From Microlunatus kandeliicorticis (lineage in GTDB: Bacteria > Actinomycetota > Actinomycetes > Propionibacteriales > Propionibacteriaceae): 64,000 nt of DNA. Both the position numbers and the translations under genes were made by a program. A model generated the notes under the pieces. That model was not told where the DNA came from. It saw nothing but the letters and a program-made list of their open reading frames with translations, and did no database searches. Positions within the stretch are counted from its first letter, which is position 1, and the number at the start of each line of letters is the position of its first letter. Below are positions 1 through 9,204 of this stretch, piece after piece. The stretch covers positions 124,001 through 188,000 of the forward strand of contig NZ_JACGWT010000003.1 of assembly GCF_014137855.1 (NCBI RefSeq). Direction: 5' to 3'.

Positions 1-1
1 C

Positions 2-1810
2 CCGATGGAGGTCGTCCGGCGCCGGGTGCTGCGCTGCCGCGGCGTCCGGGTGGTGGGGATCGAGGACGACCTGATCGACTCCGAGGCCGCCGACGACGAC
101 CTGGTGGTGATCGGCGACGGCGCGCTGCTGGCCGCGCTGTCCCGGGCCCGCGGCCACACCATGCGCGACATCGTGGCCACCATCCAGGCCGAGCAGGACG
201 AGGCCATCCGGGCGCCGTACCAGGGCGTCACCCTGATCACCGGCGGTCCCGGGACGGGCAAGACCGTGGTGGCCCTGCACCGGGCCGCCTACCTGCTCTA
301 CTCCAACCGCCGCCGGTTCGAGAGCGGCGGTGTGCTCGTGGTCGGCCCGAGCCGGCTGTTCATGAACTACATCGAGCGGGTGCTGCCCAGCCTCGGAGAG
401 GAAGCGGTCACGCTGCGGTCGGTGGGTTCGGTGGCCTCCGACGTGGTCGACCTGACCGGCGAGCGGCACGACAGCGCCGAGGTCGAGCGGATCAAGGGCG
501 GGCTGGCCATGGTCGACGTGCTGGCCCGGCTGGTCGCACGGCCGCCGACCGGCTCGCCCACCGAGCTCCGGCTGCTGGTCAAGGGCGAGCCGATCACCCT
601 GCGGGCCGAGCAGCTGAGCCGGATCCGGCGCGAGGTGCTGGCCCACAACCGGGTCAACACCGGCCGGGCCGCCGCCGAGACCGCGCTGCTCACCGCGCTC
701 TGGCGGGCCAAGCCGGCCGACGTCGACCTCGACCGCGAGGCCTTCGACGACCTGGTCACCGACCTGGCCGCGTACAAGATGTTCTGTCACGCCTGGTGGC
801 CGCACCTCAGCCCGACCGACGCGCTGGCTCGGCTCGCCGACCCAGCCACCGCGGCCGAGCTCACCGCCGGTCTGCTCGACCCGGCTGACGCCGCTCTGCT
901 CGCGCAGAGCCTCCGCGAGGCCGACCTGGCCCGCGGCGGCGAGCCGAGCGTGGCCGACGGCGCGCTGCTCGACGAGCTGGCCGACCGGCTCGGCCCGCTG
1001 CCGGAGGTCGAGGAGGAAGCGCCGCTGTTCCTCGAGGACGGTCGGCAGGTCGAGGAGGTCGTCACCACCCTGGACCGGATGGCCCCGATCCGCGAGGCCG
1101 ACCCGTTCGCCGACCCGTACACCACCTACGCCCACGTGCTGGTCGACGAGGCCCAGGACATCTCACCGATGCAGTGGCGGATGCTCCGCCGGCGCGGCCA
1201 GCGGGCCTCCTGGACGATCGTCGGCGACCTGGCGCAGAGCTCCTGGCCGGATCCCGAGGAGGCCCGCCGGGCGATCGAGCAGACCATCGGCTCGGCCCCG
1301 CGGCGCGAGTTCCGGATGAGCACCAACTACCGCAGCCCGGCCGAGGTCTTCACCCTGGCCTCGCAGGTGGTGACCGCGGTGTACCCCACGGCCGATCTGC
1401 CGACGGCGGTCCGCTCGACCGGCATCGACCCGCTGCTGCGGGTGGCCCCGGCGCCGGACCGGCTGGCCGAGGAGGTGCTGGCCGCGACCCGCGAGGTGCT
1501 CGGTCAGGTCGAGGGCACGGTCGGGGTGATCGCCGCTCCGGACCGGGCCCGCGGGCTCTCCGAGCTGCTCGCCGACGAGCTCGACGGGGAGGACGCGACC
1601 CGGGCCACCGTGGTGCTGCCGCTGCAGGCCAAGGGCCTCGAGTACGACGCGGTGGTGGTGGTCGACCCGGACGAGATCGTCGCCACCTCACCCGGCGGCG
1701 TCCGGGTGCTCTACGTGGCGCTGACCCGGCCGACGCAGCGGCTGGTCACGGTCGACGCGAACCCGGGTGCAGCCTGGCGTAGATCTCTCGGGTCGCCCGC
1801 GACCGGTTGA
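2..1810 (+). CDS. helD: HelD-like superfamily I helicase/ATPase, C-terminal part (cut by window start)
   Basis: Superfamily I UvrD/Rep-like ATPase of the HelD type. In Gram-positive bacteria HelD binds RNA polymerase and recycles stalled complexes. The reading frame is open to the left edge, so the N-terminus is missing (about 600 residues seen, against 700 or more usual). Visible motifs are Walker A GGPGTGKT near residue 80, Walker B DEAQD near residue 385, the motif STNYRSP near residue 440, a late LPLQAKGLEYDAVVVV segment, and LYVALTRPTQRL near the C-terminus. All are in the order expected for SF1A enzymes. The last 65 bases overlap the 3' end of metF on the opposite strand. The HelD assignment rather than a plain UvrD helicase is inferred from length and the extended linker between Walker A and Walker B. 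Confidence 0.85.
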   Translation, partial: PMEVVRRRVLRCRGVRVVGIEDDLIDSEAADDDLVVIGDGALLAALSRARGHTMRDIVATIQAEQDEAIRAPYQGVTLITGGPGTGKTVVALHRAAYLLYSNRRRFESGGVLVVGPSRLFMNYIERVLPSLGEEAVTLRSVGSVASDVVDLTGERHDSAEVERIKGGLAMVDVLARLVARPPTGSPTELRLLVKGEPITLRAEQLSRIRREVLAHNRVNTGRAAAETALLTALWRAKPADVDLDREAFDDLVTDLAAYKMFCHAWWPHLSPTDALARLADPATAAELTAGLLDPADAALLAQSLREADLARGGEPSVADGALLDELADRLGPLPEVEEEAPLFLEDGRQVEEVVTTLDRMAPIREADPFADPYTTYAHVLVDEAQDISPMQWRMLRRRGQRASWTIVGDLAQSSWPDPEEARRAIEQTIGSAPRREFRMSTNYRSPAEVFTLASQVVTAVYPTADLPTAVRSTGIDPLLRVAPAPDRLAEEVLAATREVLGQVEGTVGVIAAPDRARGLSELLADELDGEDATRATVVLPLQAKGLEYDAVVVVDPDEIVATSPGGVRVLYVALTRPTQRLVTVDANPGAAWRRSLGSPATG

Positions 1811-2726
1811 GCGTGTAGAGGTGCAGGCCGGGGGCTCCCCCGGCCAGCAGCTCCTCCGACAGCTCGGCGGCGATCTCGACGCCGACCCGGCTGACCGCGC
1901 CCGGCTCGTCGCCGGCGCCCTGCAGCCGGGCCACCACCGCGGGCGGCAGATCGGCGCCGGACAGCTCGGCGAACCGCCGGATCTGCCGGAGCTGGGTGAC
2001 CGGCTGGATCCCCGGGATGATCGGGATGTCGCAGCCGAGCGAGCGGACCCGGTCGACCAGCTCGAAGTAGCGCTGCGCGGTGAAGAACAGCTGGGTGATC
2101 GCGAACCCGGCGCCGGCTCGCGCCTTCTCCACCAGGATCCGGGCGTCGAGGTCGGCGTCGCGGGCCTGCGGGTGGACGTCGGGGAAGGCGGCCACCCCGA
2201 CGCAGAAGTCGCCGAGCGAGGTGACCAGCTCGACCAGCTCGGTGGCGTTGGCCAGCCCCTCCGGGTGCCGGACCCAGGGCTCGGTCGGACCGCCCGGCAT
2301 GTCGCCGCGGATGGCCAGCACGTGCCGGACGCCGACGTCGGCGTAGGCGCCGACCGCGCGGCGCAGCTCGTCGCGCGACTGCCCGGCGCAGGTCAGGTGG
2401 CCCATGGTGCGCAAGGTGGTGTTCTCGGCGACCTGCTGGGTGGCCCGGATCGTCCGGCCGCGGGTGGAGCCGTTGGCACCGTAGGTGATCGAGACGAAGT
2501 CAGGGGCCAGCGCCTCGAGCCGGCGGACGGTCAGCCACAGCTGCCGCTCCTGCTCCTCGTCGCGCGGCGGGAACAGCTCGAAGCTGAACAGCGGCCGGCC
2601 GGCGGTCGCCAGCAGGTCGGTGATCGTCGGGTCCGGCTTGCCCCGGGTGGCCCCGGCCGGCAGCGACGCCGGCATCGACGCCGACGCCGACGGCTGGCCG
2701 GGGCGGAGGTCGGTGGCGGCGGACAT
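1746..2726 (-). CDS. metF: 5,10-methylenetetrahydrofolate reductase
   Basis: Reduces 5,10-methylene-THF to 5-methyl-THF, the methyl donor for methionine synthesis; a cytosolic FAD enzyme. The product is 326 aa, a normal bacterial length. The TIM-barrel signatures are in order: FSFELFPPRDEEQ with the catalytic glutamate near residue 40, FVSITYGANGS, HLTCAGQSRDEL, VLAIRGDMP, and GFAITQLFF followed by IPIIPGIQPVT. The start is the ATG at 2726. It opens a Ser/Ala/Pro-rich leader of about 30 residues that is probably disordered. The gene is divergent from the prenyl synthase, with only 57 bp between starts, so the promoters are likely back to back. The same pair is adjacent in mycobacteria (Rv2172c/Rv2173). 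Its 3' end runs 65 bp into the helicase gene. Confidence 0.95.
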   Translation of the reverse strand: MSAATDLRPGQPSASASMPASLPAGATRGKPDPTITDLLATAGRPLFSFELFPPRDEEQERQLWLTVRRLEALAPDFVSITYGANGSTRGRTIRATQQVAENTTLRTMGHLTCAGQSRDELRRAVGAYADVGVRHVLAIRGDMPGGPTEPWVRHPEGLANATELVELVTSLGDFCVGVAAFPDVHPQARDADLDARILVEKARAGAGFAITQLFFTAQRYFELVDRVRSLGCDIPIIPGIQPVTQLRQIRRFAELSGADLPPAVVARLQGAGDEPGAVSRVGVEIAAELSEELLAGGAPGLHLYTLNRSRATREIYARLHPGSRRP

Positions 2727-2783
2727 GCCGACGAGCCTAGGCGGCGCGGACGCGGCGCCCGGCCGGTGGGCCAGGATGTGGGA

Positions 2784-3953
2784 GTGCCACCCGAACACCC
2801 CGCCCCGAGCGCCGGCCACGGCCGGTTGGACCCCGCGGACCCGGTCGGAGGCGACCTCCGGGCCGAGGTGGCCGCGGTGCTCACCGACTTCCTCGACGGA
2901 CAGCGGACGGCCACTGCCGCGCTCGGCCCCGAGCTCGACCCGCTGCACCGGCTGGCCACCGACCTGACCGCCGGCGGCAAGCGGCTGCGTCCGGCGCTCT
3001 GCGTGTGGGGCTGGGTGGCGGCGGCGGGACCTGACCCCGCGCCGGCGGACCGGTCGGCGCTGTTCCGGGCGGCGGCGTCCCTCGAGCTGCTGCACGTCAG
3101 CGCGCTGGTCCACGACGACGTGATGGACGGCTCCGACCTGCGCCGCGGCCGGCCGTCCGCGCACCGCCAGCTCGAGGCCTGGCACCGCGAACAGGCCCGG
3201 ACCGGCGACCCGGTGGCCTTCGGCCGGGCCGGGGCGATCCTGCTCGGGGACCTGTTGCTGATGTGGTCGACCGAGATGCTGACCCGCTCCGGCGTCGCCG
3301 CCGACCGGCTCGAGGCCGCCGGGCGGATCGCCGAGACGATGCGCACCGAGGTGACCGGCGGCCAGTTCCTCGACGTGCTCGCCCAGACCGCGCCGCTGCT
3401 GGCCCCGGGCGGGAGCGACGCGGACGCGACCGACCCGGCGCTGGCCGCCGCCGAGCGGGTCACCGAGTTCAAGTCGGCCCGGTACACGGTGGTCCGGCCC
3501 GCCCAGCTCGGGGCGACGCTGGCCGGGGCCGGTCCGGCGCTGCTGGCCCGGCTGGAGGCGTACGGCCTGCCGTTGGGACGCGCTTTCCAGTACCGCGACG
3601 ACCTGCTCGGCGTGTTCGGCGACCCCGAGCTGACCGGCAAGCCGGCCGGGGACGACCTCCGCGAGGGCAAGCGGACGGTGCTGGTCGCGCACGCGCGGAT
3701 GCGCGCGGACGCCGCCGGCCGCGCCGAGCTCGACCGCCGGCTCGGCGACCCCGACCTCGACGCCGACGGGGTCGCCCGGCTGCAGGGCCTGATCGCCGAC
3801 TCCGGCGCCGTCGAGGAGGTCGAGGCGATGATCCGGGCCGGCCACGACGCGGCGGTCGCCGCGCTCGACGCCGAGCCCGGGGGTGACCTGCACCCGGCCG
3901 GACGGCAGGCGCTCCGCCGGCTGGCCGAGCTCGCGGTCGACCGCACCGCCTGA
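2784..3953 (+). CDS. idsA: Polyprenyl diphosphate synthase (IdsA/GGPP synthase type)
   Basis: Trans-prenyltransferase that condenses isopentenyl diphosphate onto allylic diphosphates to give a polyprenyl (probably C20) diphosphate; Mg-dependent and cytosolic. The first aspartate-rich motif DDVMD is near residue 112, preceded by LHVSALVH. The second, YRDDLLGVFGD, is near residue 270, and GGKRLRP lies upstream, as in the IdsA family. At 389 aa it is slightly long because of a Pro-rich N-terminus. The GTG at 2784 is preferred because AGGA lies 7 bases upstream; the in-frame GTG at 2778 is too close to that site. The product chain length cannot be read safely from sequence. By synteny it matches idsA2 of mycobacteria. 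Confidence 0.9.
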   Translation: MPPEHPAPSAGHGRLDPADPVGGDLRAEVAAVLTDFLDGQRTATAALGPELDPLHRLATDLTAGGKRLRPALCVWGWVAAAGPDPAPADRSALFRAAASLELLHVSALVHDDVMDGSDLRRGRPSAHRQLEAWHREQARTGDPVAFGRAGAILLGDLLLMWSTEMLTRSGVAADRLEAAGRIAETMRTEVTGGQFLDVLAQTAPLLAPGGSDADATDPALAAAERVTEFKSARYTVVRPAQLGATLAGAGPALLARLEAYGLPLGRAFQYRDDLLGVFGDPELTGKPAGDDLREGKRTVLVAHARMRADAAGRAELDRRLGDPDLDADGVARLQGLIADSGAVEEVEAMIRAGHDAAVAALDAEPGGDLHPAGRQALRRLAELAVDRTA

Positions 3954-4159
3954 CCGGCGCCCACGCGGGTCCGGAGCGGTATCGTGATCCGTCATCGGGC
4001 CGTTCGCACCGGCCCGCGACCACCCCGGCGCCGACGGCGTCACGACCACGTACCTGACCGGCCCGGCGCCCCCCACGCCAGCCGGTCCCGGGCTCCGCGA
4101 CCAGACGACAGCGCCCCGACCGGGTCCTCCGGCCGGGCCCGACAGCCAGGAACGGGCGG

Positions 4160-5710
4160 GTGATGGGGGAGACGCCGGCACCACCAGACGCCGCGAGCGT
4201 CCCGGACCGCGCGCGCCGGCTCCCGGATGAGCCCGACCTGGCCGACTTCGCCGCCGAGGCCGACCGGCTGGTCGACGACGGCTCGGCCGCGGACGTCGCC
4301 GCCGCCCGCACCCGGGTCGCCGGCCGGTACGGGTTCGCCGACTGGCAGACCCTCGAGGACCGGATCTGGCTGGTCGACCGGCTGACCCGGTGGCCGACGC
4401 CGGCCGAGCTCACCGACGACCCGGCCGCCGGCATCACCGACCCGGAGCGGCTGGCCAACCGGCTCTGCCGGCTCGGCTGCCTGACCTGGACCGCCGACGA
4501 CGACGCCGGCCCCGTCCACGCCCGGCGGCTGCTGGCCCGCTCGCCCTGGCTGGCCGGGGTGAACGCGTACACGATGGCCCTGACCGGACAGGCCGAGGCG
4601 CTGGCCGCACTGCTCGGGCACGACCCGGAGGCGGCCCGCAGGCCCGGCGGGCCGCACGACTGGCCGCCGCTGCTCTACCTCTGCTACGGCCGGCTCACGC
4701 CCGAGCCGACCGGCGGGCAGGTCCCCGGTGAGGCCGCGGCCCTGCCGCTGGGGTCGGCGACCGCGACCCTCCAGGTGCTGCTCGAGGCCGGTGCCGACGC
4801 CGACAGCGGCTTCCTCTGGCACGGCCGGTTGTCGCCGTTCACCGCGCTGACCGGGGTTTTCGGTGGCGGGGCCGACCAGCCGCCGCACCCCGAGGCGGCC
4901 GCGCTCGCCGACCTGCTGCTCCGGTACGGCGCCGACCCCAACGACCACCAGACCCTCGTGCACCGGATGGCCGACCCCGACGACACCCACCTGCGGGTGC
5001 TGCTCCGCTACGGGCTCGGCCAGGAGCACGCCGGACGCTGGCGCGAGCAGCTCGGCGACCACTACCCCGAGCCGGCGCGGATGCTGATCGACCAGCTCCG
5101 CTACGCCGCCTCGCACGGGCTGACCGAGCGGGTCGCGCTGCTGCTCGACCACGACGTCCCCGCCGAGGACCCGGCCGGCGCGCGGCCCGCCGACCCGTCC
5201 GGCGCCCACCCGGCGGAGCGGCTGACCGCCTTCCGGCTCGCGGTCCTGGGCGGTCACCGTGAGACCGCGCGCCTGCTGGCCCGGGCCGGCGCCGACACCG
5301 GGGGCGCCGACCGGGTCGACGAGCTCACCGGGCGGCTCGGCGCCGGGGACGGCTGGCACTCGACGCTGCTGGTCGAGTCCGACCCCGCGCTGGTCCCGCA
5401 GGCCCGCGCCCGGTTCCCGCAGGCGGTCTCGCTCGCCGCCCAGTTCGACCGGCTCGGCGGGGTGCTGCTGCTGCTCGCGCACGGCTGGGACCCCGACGTC
5501 GCCCAGCCCGGCGGACGGGTCGGGCTTCACTTCGCCGCCCGGGCGGGCCGGCGGGCCATGGTGCAGGCCCTGCTCGACCACCACGCCCGCCCGGACCTCC
5601 GCGACGGCCTCGGCGCCACCCCCGCCGACTGGGCCCGGGGTGCCGGACACACCGGGCTGGCCGACCAGCTCGACGCCCTCGTCGGCGACGCCGCCCCGCC
5701 GACCCGCTGA
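4160..5710 (+). CDS. Ankyrin-repeat protein
   Basis: Protein of 516 aa with degenerate ankyrin repeats. Recognisable helices carry the GADA/GADP turn: LLEAGADADSG near residue 212, LLLRYGADPNDH near 255, LLARAGADTGG near 372, and a final unit LHFAARAGRRAMVQALL plus GATPADWARGAG near 455-500. The N-terminal 70 residues (DLADFAAEADRLVDDG, then a RYGFADWQTLE segment) match the leader often seen on actinobacterial ankyrin proteins. There is no signal peptide or membrane segment, so it is probably a cytosolic protein-interaction module. The start is the GTG at 4160, with an ATG directly following at 4163 and AGGAAC about 10 bases upstream. Its partner is unknown. It is not part of the mycobacterial version of this neighbourhood and is therefore an accessory gene. 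Confidence 0.8.
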   Translation: MMGETPAPPDAASVPDRARRLPDEPDLADFAAEADRLVDDGSAADVAAARTRVAGRYGFADWQTLEDRIWLVDRLTRWPTPAELTDDPAAGITDPERLANRLCRLGCLTWTADDDAGPVHARRLLARSPWLAGVNAYTMALTGQAEALAALLGHDPEAARRPGGPHDWPPLLYLCYGRLTPEPTGGQVPGEAAALPLGSATATLQVLLEAGADADSGFLWHGRLSPFTALTGVFGGGADQPPHPEAAALADLLLRYGADPNDHQTLVHRMADPDDTHLRVLLRYGLGQEHAGRWREQLGDHYPEPARMLIDQLRYAASHGLTERVALLLDHDVPAEDPAGARPADPSGAHPAERLTAFRLAVLGGHRETARLLARAGADTGGADRVDELTGRLGAGDGWHSTLLVESDPALVPQARARFPQAVSLAAQFDRLGGVLLLLAHGWDPDVAQPGGRVGLHFAARAGRRAMVQALLDHHARPDLRDGLGATPADWARGAGHTGLADQLDALVGDAAPPTR

Positions 5711-5724
5711 ACCCCGCGCGGGCC

Positions 5725-5741
5725 GCTCCTGAGAGAGGAGC
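5725..5741. terminator. Short hairpin between the ankyrin gene and the kinase gene
   Basis: GCTCCT-GAGAG-AGGAGC forms a 6-bp perfect stem with a 5-base loop 15 bases after the ankyrin stop codon. There is no T tract, so termination is only a possibility. Confidence 0.35.
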
Positions 5742-5920
5742 CGGGCCGCCGATCGGCGGGCGCGCGCCCGGCGCGTTATCCGTCCGTGACCGGGCCCGCG
5801 CTCCTACACTCGGGACCTACGCACCGCCGGACCGCGCCGTCGGTGACCACACGGATCTTCTTCCCCGACCGTGTCTGGAGCACCTGTGACCCTGACCACC
5901 GCGACCGCCAGGGCGGACGG

Positions 5921-8095
5921 ATGAGCATGACCAGCGTCGGCGACCCGTTGGTCGGTCACGTCCTCGACGGCCGCTACCGGATCGAGGACCGGCTCGCCCG
6001 CGGCGGGATGGCCACCGTCTACCGGGCCACCGACCTGCGGCTCACCCGCACCGTCGCGGTCAAGGTGATGCACGCCGGGCTCGGCGACGACGCGGAGTTC
6101 AGCCGCAAGTTCGACCGCGAGGCCCGCGCCGCGGCCCGGCTCTCGCACCCGCACGTGGTCAGCGTCTTCGACCAGGGCACCGACGATCTCGGCCGGGGCG
6201 AGCGGCGGCCGTACATCGTGATGGAGTACGTCGAGGGCCAGACGCTGCGCAACGTGATCAGCCGGCAGGCCCCGCTGACCGCGGTCCGCGCTCTCGAGCT
6301 GATGGAGCCGGTGCTCTCGGCGCTGGCCGCCGCGCACGACGCCGGGCTGGTGCACCGCGACGTCAAGCCGGAGAACGTGCTGATCTCCGACCGCGGCCAG
6401 ATCAAGGTCGCCGACTTCGGGCTGGCCAAGGCGATCAGCGCCCAGACCTCGACCGCCACCCAGGGACTGCTGATCGGGACGGTCTCCTACCTGCCGCCCG
6501 AGCTGGTCACCTCCGGCAAGGCCGACGCCCGCAGTGACGTCTACAGCGCCGGGGTGGTGCTGTTCGAGCTGCTCACCGGACGCAAGCCGCACACCGGCGA
6601 CACCCCGATCCAGGTCGCCTACGCCCACGTCCACACCGACGTCCCGCCGGTCAGCTCGTTCCCCACCGCCGGCCCGGTGCCCGACTACCTCGACGCGCTG
6701 ATCAGCCGGGTCACCGCCCGCAACGCCGACGCGCGGCCCCCGGACGCCCGGGTGATGCTGACCCAGTTGCGCCGGGTCAAGAGCGCGCTGACCCAGGGGG
6801 TGACCGACGACCCCGAGCTGACCCAGGACCTGACCGTCCCGCTCAGCCGGCTCGGGCGCGAGCCGCGCGAGTCCGACAGCTGGCCCGGCGGCTGGCCCAC
6901 CGAGGACGCCGACGGGCGCGACGACGGGGGCTGGTCGCGCGCCGACGCCGAGCCGACCGACCTGGTCGGTCGGGTCCCGGCCCCGCCGGTCCCGGCCCGC
7001 CCGGAGCGTTCCTGGCCGTCGGCCTCCCCCACCGAGAACTCGGTCCCGCACGACGTCCGCTCGCTGAGCACGCCGCCGCACCCGCTCCGCGACCGCGACG
7101 AGCGATCGGATCCCCGCTCCTGGCGGGCGGTGGCGCCGGCCGACGGTCGAACCGCGGAGCGCGGCCTGGTCGACGAGCGGGCCGAGGCCCGGCGACAGCG
7201 CGCCCGTCGGCGACGGCTCCGCGGGGCGATCGTGCTGCTGCTGGTGCTGCTGCTCACCGCGCTGGCCGCCTACACCGGCTGGTACCTGGCCGCCGGCCGG
7301 TTCACCACCGCGCCGGCGGTGACCACGATGACCCGCACCGAGGCGCAGACCGCGCTGGCCCGCGCCGGGCTCAGCGGACACTTCGAGGACGCCTGGTCCG
7401 AGGACGTCAGCACCGGGACCGTCATCTCCACCGTCCCCGGAGCGGGCGCCAAGGTGGTCAAGGGCGGCGAGATCGAGGTCACCGTCAGCAAGGGGCCCGA
7501 GCGGCACGCGGTCCCGGCGGTCGCCGGGATGAGCCAGGCCGCGGCCACCGCGGCGCTCCGGGCCGCCTCGCTCGGCGTCGGCACCACCAGCACCGTCTGG
7601 GACGACCGGGTCCCCAGCGGTCAGGTGATCAGGGCGACGCCGGCGGTCGGCGCACGGCTGCGCCGCGACACCCCGGTGAACCTGACCGTCTCCAAGGGCA
7701 AGCAGCCGATCACGGTCACCGACTGGACCGGCAAGGACGCGGGCGAGGCCGCCCGGGCCCTCGACAAGGCCGGCTTCGACGTCACCGTCACCAGCAAGAA
7801 CTCCGACACCGTCCCGGCCGGCCGGGTGATCAGCCAGAGCCCGGACAGCGGCACGGGCGTCAAGGGCGACGACATCGCACTGGTGAAGTCGCTCGGCCCG
7901 GTGATGGTCAGCGTGCCGAACGTCCGCGCGATGGGCATCAAGGCGGCCCAGGCGGCGATGCAGGAGGCCGGCTTCAAGACCACCACCCAGCGGGCGGCGA
8001 CCAACTACCTCGGGCTCGGCTACGTGGCCTACACCAGCCGCGCGGCCGGGTCGAAGGCCCCGAAGGGCTCGACGATCACCCTCTTCATCGTCTGA
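5921..8095 (+). CDS. pknL: Membrane Ser/Thr protein kinase with four PASTA domains
   Basis: Eukaryotic-type Hanks kinase. Kinase domain, residues about 19-285: Gly loop LARGGMATVY, ATP lysine K48 in VAVK, catalytic loop HRDVKPEN near residue 147, DFGLAK and the GTVSYLPPE activation segment. A charged Pro-rich linker follows to about residue 430, then one membrane helix near 437-458. Four extracellular PASTA modules (peptidoglycan/lipid II binding) extend to the end. The ATG at 5921 has GGGCGG just upstream; an in-frame extension to 5786 is possible but lacks kinase homology. By position next to idsA it matches pknL, but its PASTA tail resembles PknB, so the symbol rests on synteny. It probably senses cell-wall fragments and controls envelope synthesis or division. 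Confidence 0.92.
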   Translation: MSMTSVGDPLVGHVLDGRYRIEDRLARGGMATVYRATDLRLTRTVAVKVMHAGLGDDAEFSRKFDREARAAARLSHPHVVSVFDQGTDDLGRGERRPYIVMEYVEGQTLRNVISRQAPLTAVRALELMEPVLSALAAAHDAGLVHRDVKPENVLISDRGQIKVADFGLAKAISAQTSTATQGLLIGTVSYLPPELVTSGKADARSDVYSAGVVLFELLTGRKPHTGDTPIQVAYAHVHTDVPPVSSFPTAGPVPDYLDALISRVTARNADARPPDARVMLTQLRRVKSALTQGVTDDPELTQDLTVPLSRLGREPRESDSWPGGWPTEDADGRDDGGWSRADAEPTDLVGRVPAPPVPARPERSWPSASPTENSVPHDVRSLSTPPHPLRDRDERSDPRSWRAVAPADGRTAERGLVDERAEARRQRARRRRLRGAIVLLLVLLLTALAAYTGWYLAAGRFTTAPAVTTMTRTEAQTALARAGLSGHFEDAWSEDVSTGTVISTVPGAGAKVVKGGEIEVTVSKGPERHAVPAVAGMSQAAATAALRAASLGVGTTSTVWDDRVPSGQVIRATPAVGARLRRDTPVNLTVSKGKQPITVTDWTGKDAGEAARALDKAGFDVTVTSKNSDTVPAGRVISQSPDSGTGVKGDDIALVKSLGPVMVSVPNVRAMGIKAAQAAMQEAGFKTTTQRAATNYLGLGYVAYTSRAAGSKAPKGSTITLFIV

Positions 8096-8100
8096 CCGGG

Positions 8101-8157
8101 GCGTCCGCCAGAACGTCCGCCGGGACGTCCGCCGGGACGTCCGCCGGGACGTCCGCC
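8101..8157. repeat. 12-bp tandem repeat, about 4.7 copies
   Basis: Direct array of ACGTCCGCCGGG: three exact units at 8113-8148, one diverged copy before and a partial copy after. It fills the gap between the kinase stop and the transporter start, so it may affect read-through or the transporter promoter. It could vary in copy number between strains. Confidence 0.85.
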
Positions 8158-8216
8158 CACCCGTCGTGAGTGGTCACGGTTTCGGACCCGGGCGACCGCT
8201 GGTGTTGGATCGCTGG

Positions 8217-9197
8217 GTGAGCAGTCCCGTCCCCTCCCCCACGGCGCCGGGCGGGCAGCGGCTGGCGCTGGCCGCGCTGCTGGTGATGACCGCGGCCTGG
8301 GGCTCGACGTTCTTCATGATCAAGGACGTCGTCACCCGGATCCCGGTGGTCGACATGCTCGCGGTCCGGTTCGCCCTGGCCGCGGTCGCCCTGCTCGCGC
8401 TGGCCGCGCCGTCCTTCACCCGGCTGGCCCGGTCGCCGGCCGACCTGCGCCGGGTGCTCCGCAACGGCGCCGTGCTCGGCGTGCTCTACGGTGCGGCGCA
8501 GCTGCTGCAGACGTTCGGGCTGGCCCGCACCGACGCCAGCGTCTCCGGCTTCATCACCGGGCTGTACGTCGTGCTCACCCCGGTGCTGGGCGCGTTGCTG
8601 TTCCGGGTCCGGCTCAACGCGCTGACCTGGCTCGCCGTCGTGCTGGCCGGGGTCGGTCTCGGGGTGCTGTCGCTGCGCGGCTTCGCGATCGGTCCCGGCG
8701 AGCTGCTGACGCTCGGCTCGGCGGTGCTCTACGCGCTGCACATCCTGACCCTCGACCGGCTCGGCCGGCACGGCGAGGAGACCGCGCTGGCTGCCGTGCA
8801 GATGGTGGTGATCGCGCTGATCTGCGGGGTGGCCGCCGTCCCCGGCGGGTTGCGGCTCCCGGCCAGCGGGACCGACTGGCTGATCGTGCTCTACCTGGCG
8901 GTGGTGGCCGGTGCGCTGGCCATGTTCCTGCAGACCTGGGCCCAGGCCCGGGTCGGGGCGACCCGGGCCGCGGTGGTGATGGCGATGGAACCCGTCTGGG
9001 CCGCCGCCTTCGCGATCACCCTGGGCAGCGACCGGTTGTCGGTGCGGATCGTGATCGGCGGGCTGGCCATCCTCGCGGCGATGTACCTGGTGGAGATCGG
9101 TCCGGCGCTGCGGACCCGGCGCCGCACCCGCGCGCTGGCGACCGCGACCGCGGCCCGCGAGGCGCTCGACGCCGCGCCGCCGGACCGCGAGCCCTGA
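8217..9197 (+). CDS. EamA/DMT-family transporter (10 membrane helices)
   Basis: Drug/metabolite transporter superfamily permease with two EamA repeats. About ten hydrophobic helices are visible; the first contains AAWGSTFFMIK, the usual EamA signature, and the second repeat begins near IGPGELLTLGSAVLYALHI. The C-terminus is a short Arg/Ala-rich cytosolic tail. It probably exports amino acids or metabolites, but the substrate cannot be read from sequence. The GTG at 8217 is favoured over the in-frame GTG at 8166, because the latter would add a polar leader and directly abuts the 12-bp repeat array with no ribosome-binding site. It is probably an independent transcription unit. Confidence 0.85.
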   Translation: MSSPVPSPTAPGGQRLALAALLVMTAAWGSTFFMIKDVVTRIPVVDMLAVRFALAAVALLALAAPSFTRLARSPADLRRVLRNGAVLGVLYGAAQLLQTFGLARTDASVSGFITGLYVVLTPVLGALLFRVRLNALTWLAVVLAGVGLGVLSLRGFAIGPGELLTLGSAVLYALHILTLDRLGRHGEETALAAVQMVVIALICGVAAVPGGLRLPASGTDWLIVLYLAVVAGALAMFLQTWAQARVGATRAAVVMAMEPVWAAAFAITLGSDRLSVRIVIGGLAILAAMYLVEIGPALRTRRRTRALATATAAREALDAAPPDREP

Positions 9198-9204
9198 CCG
9201 ACGG

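Noticed and set aside
5-1810. HelD-like gene as a complete gene starting at the ATG at position 5
   Set aside because: Walker A lies only about 80 residues in and the frame stays open to the window edge; the family has a further N-terminal region, so this is a truncated view.
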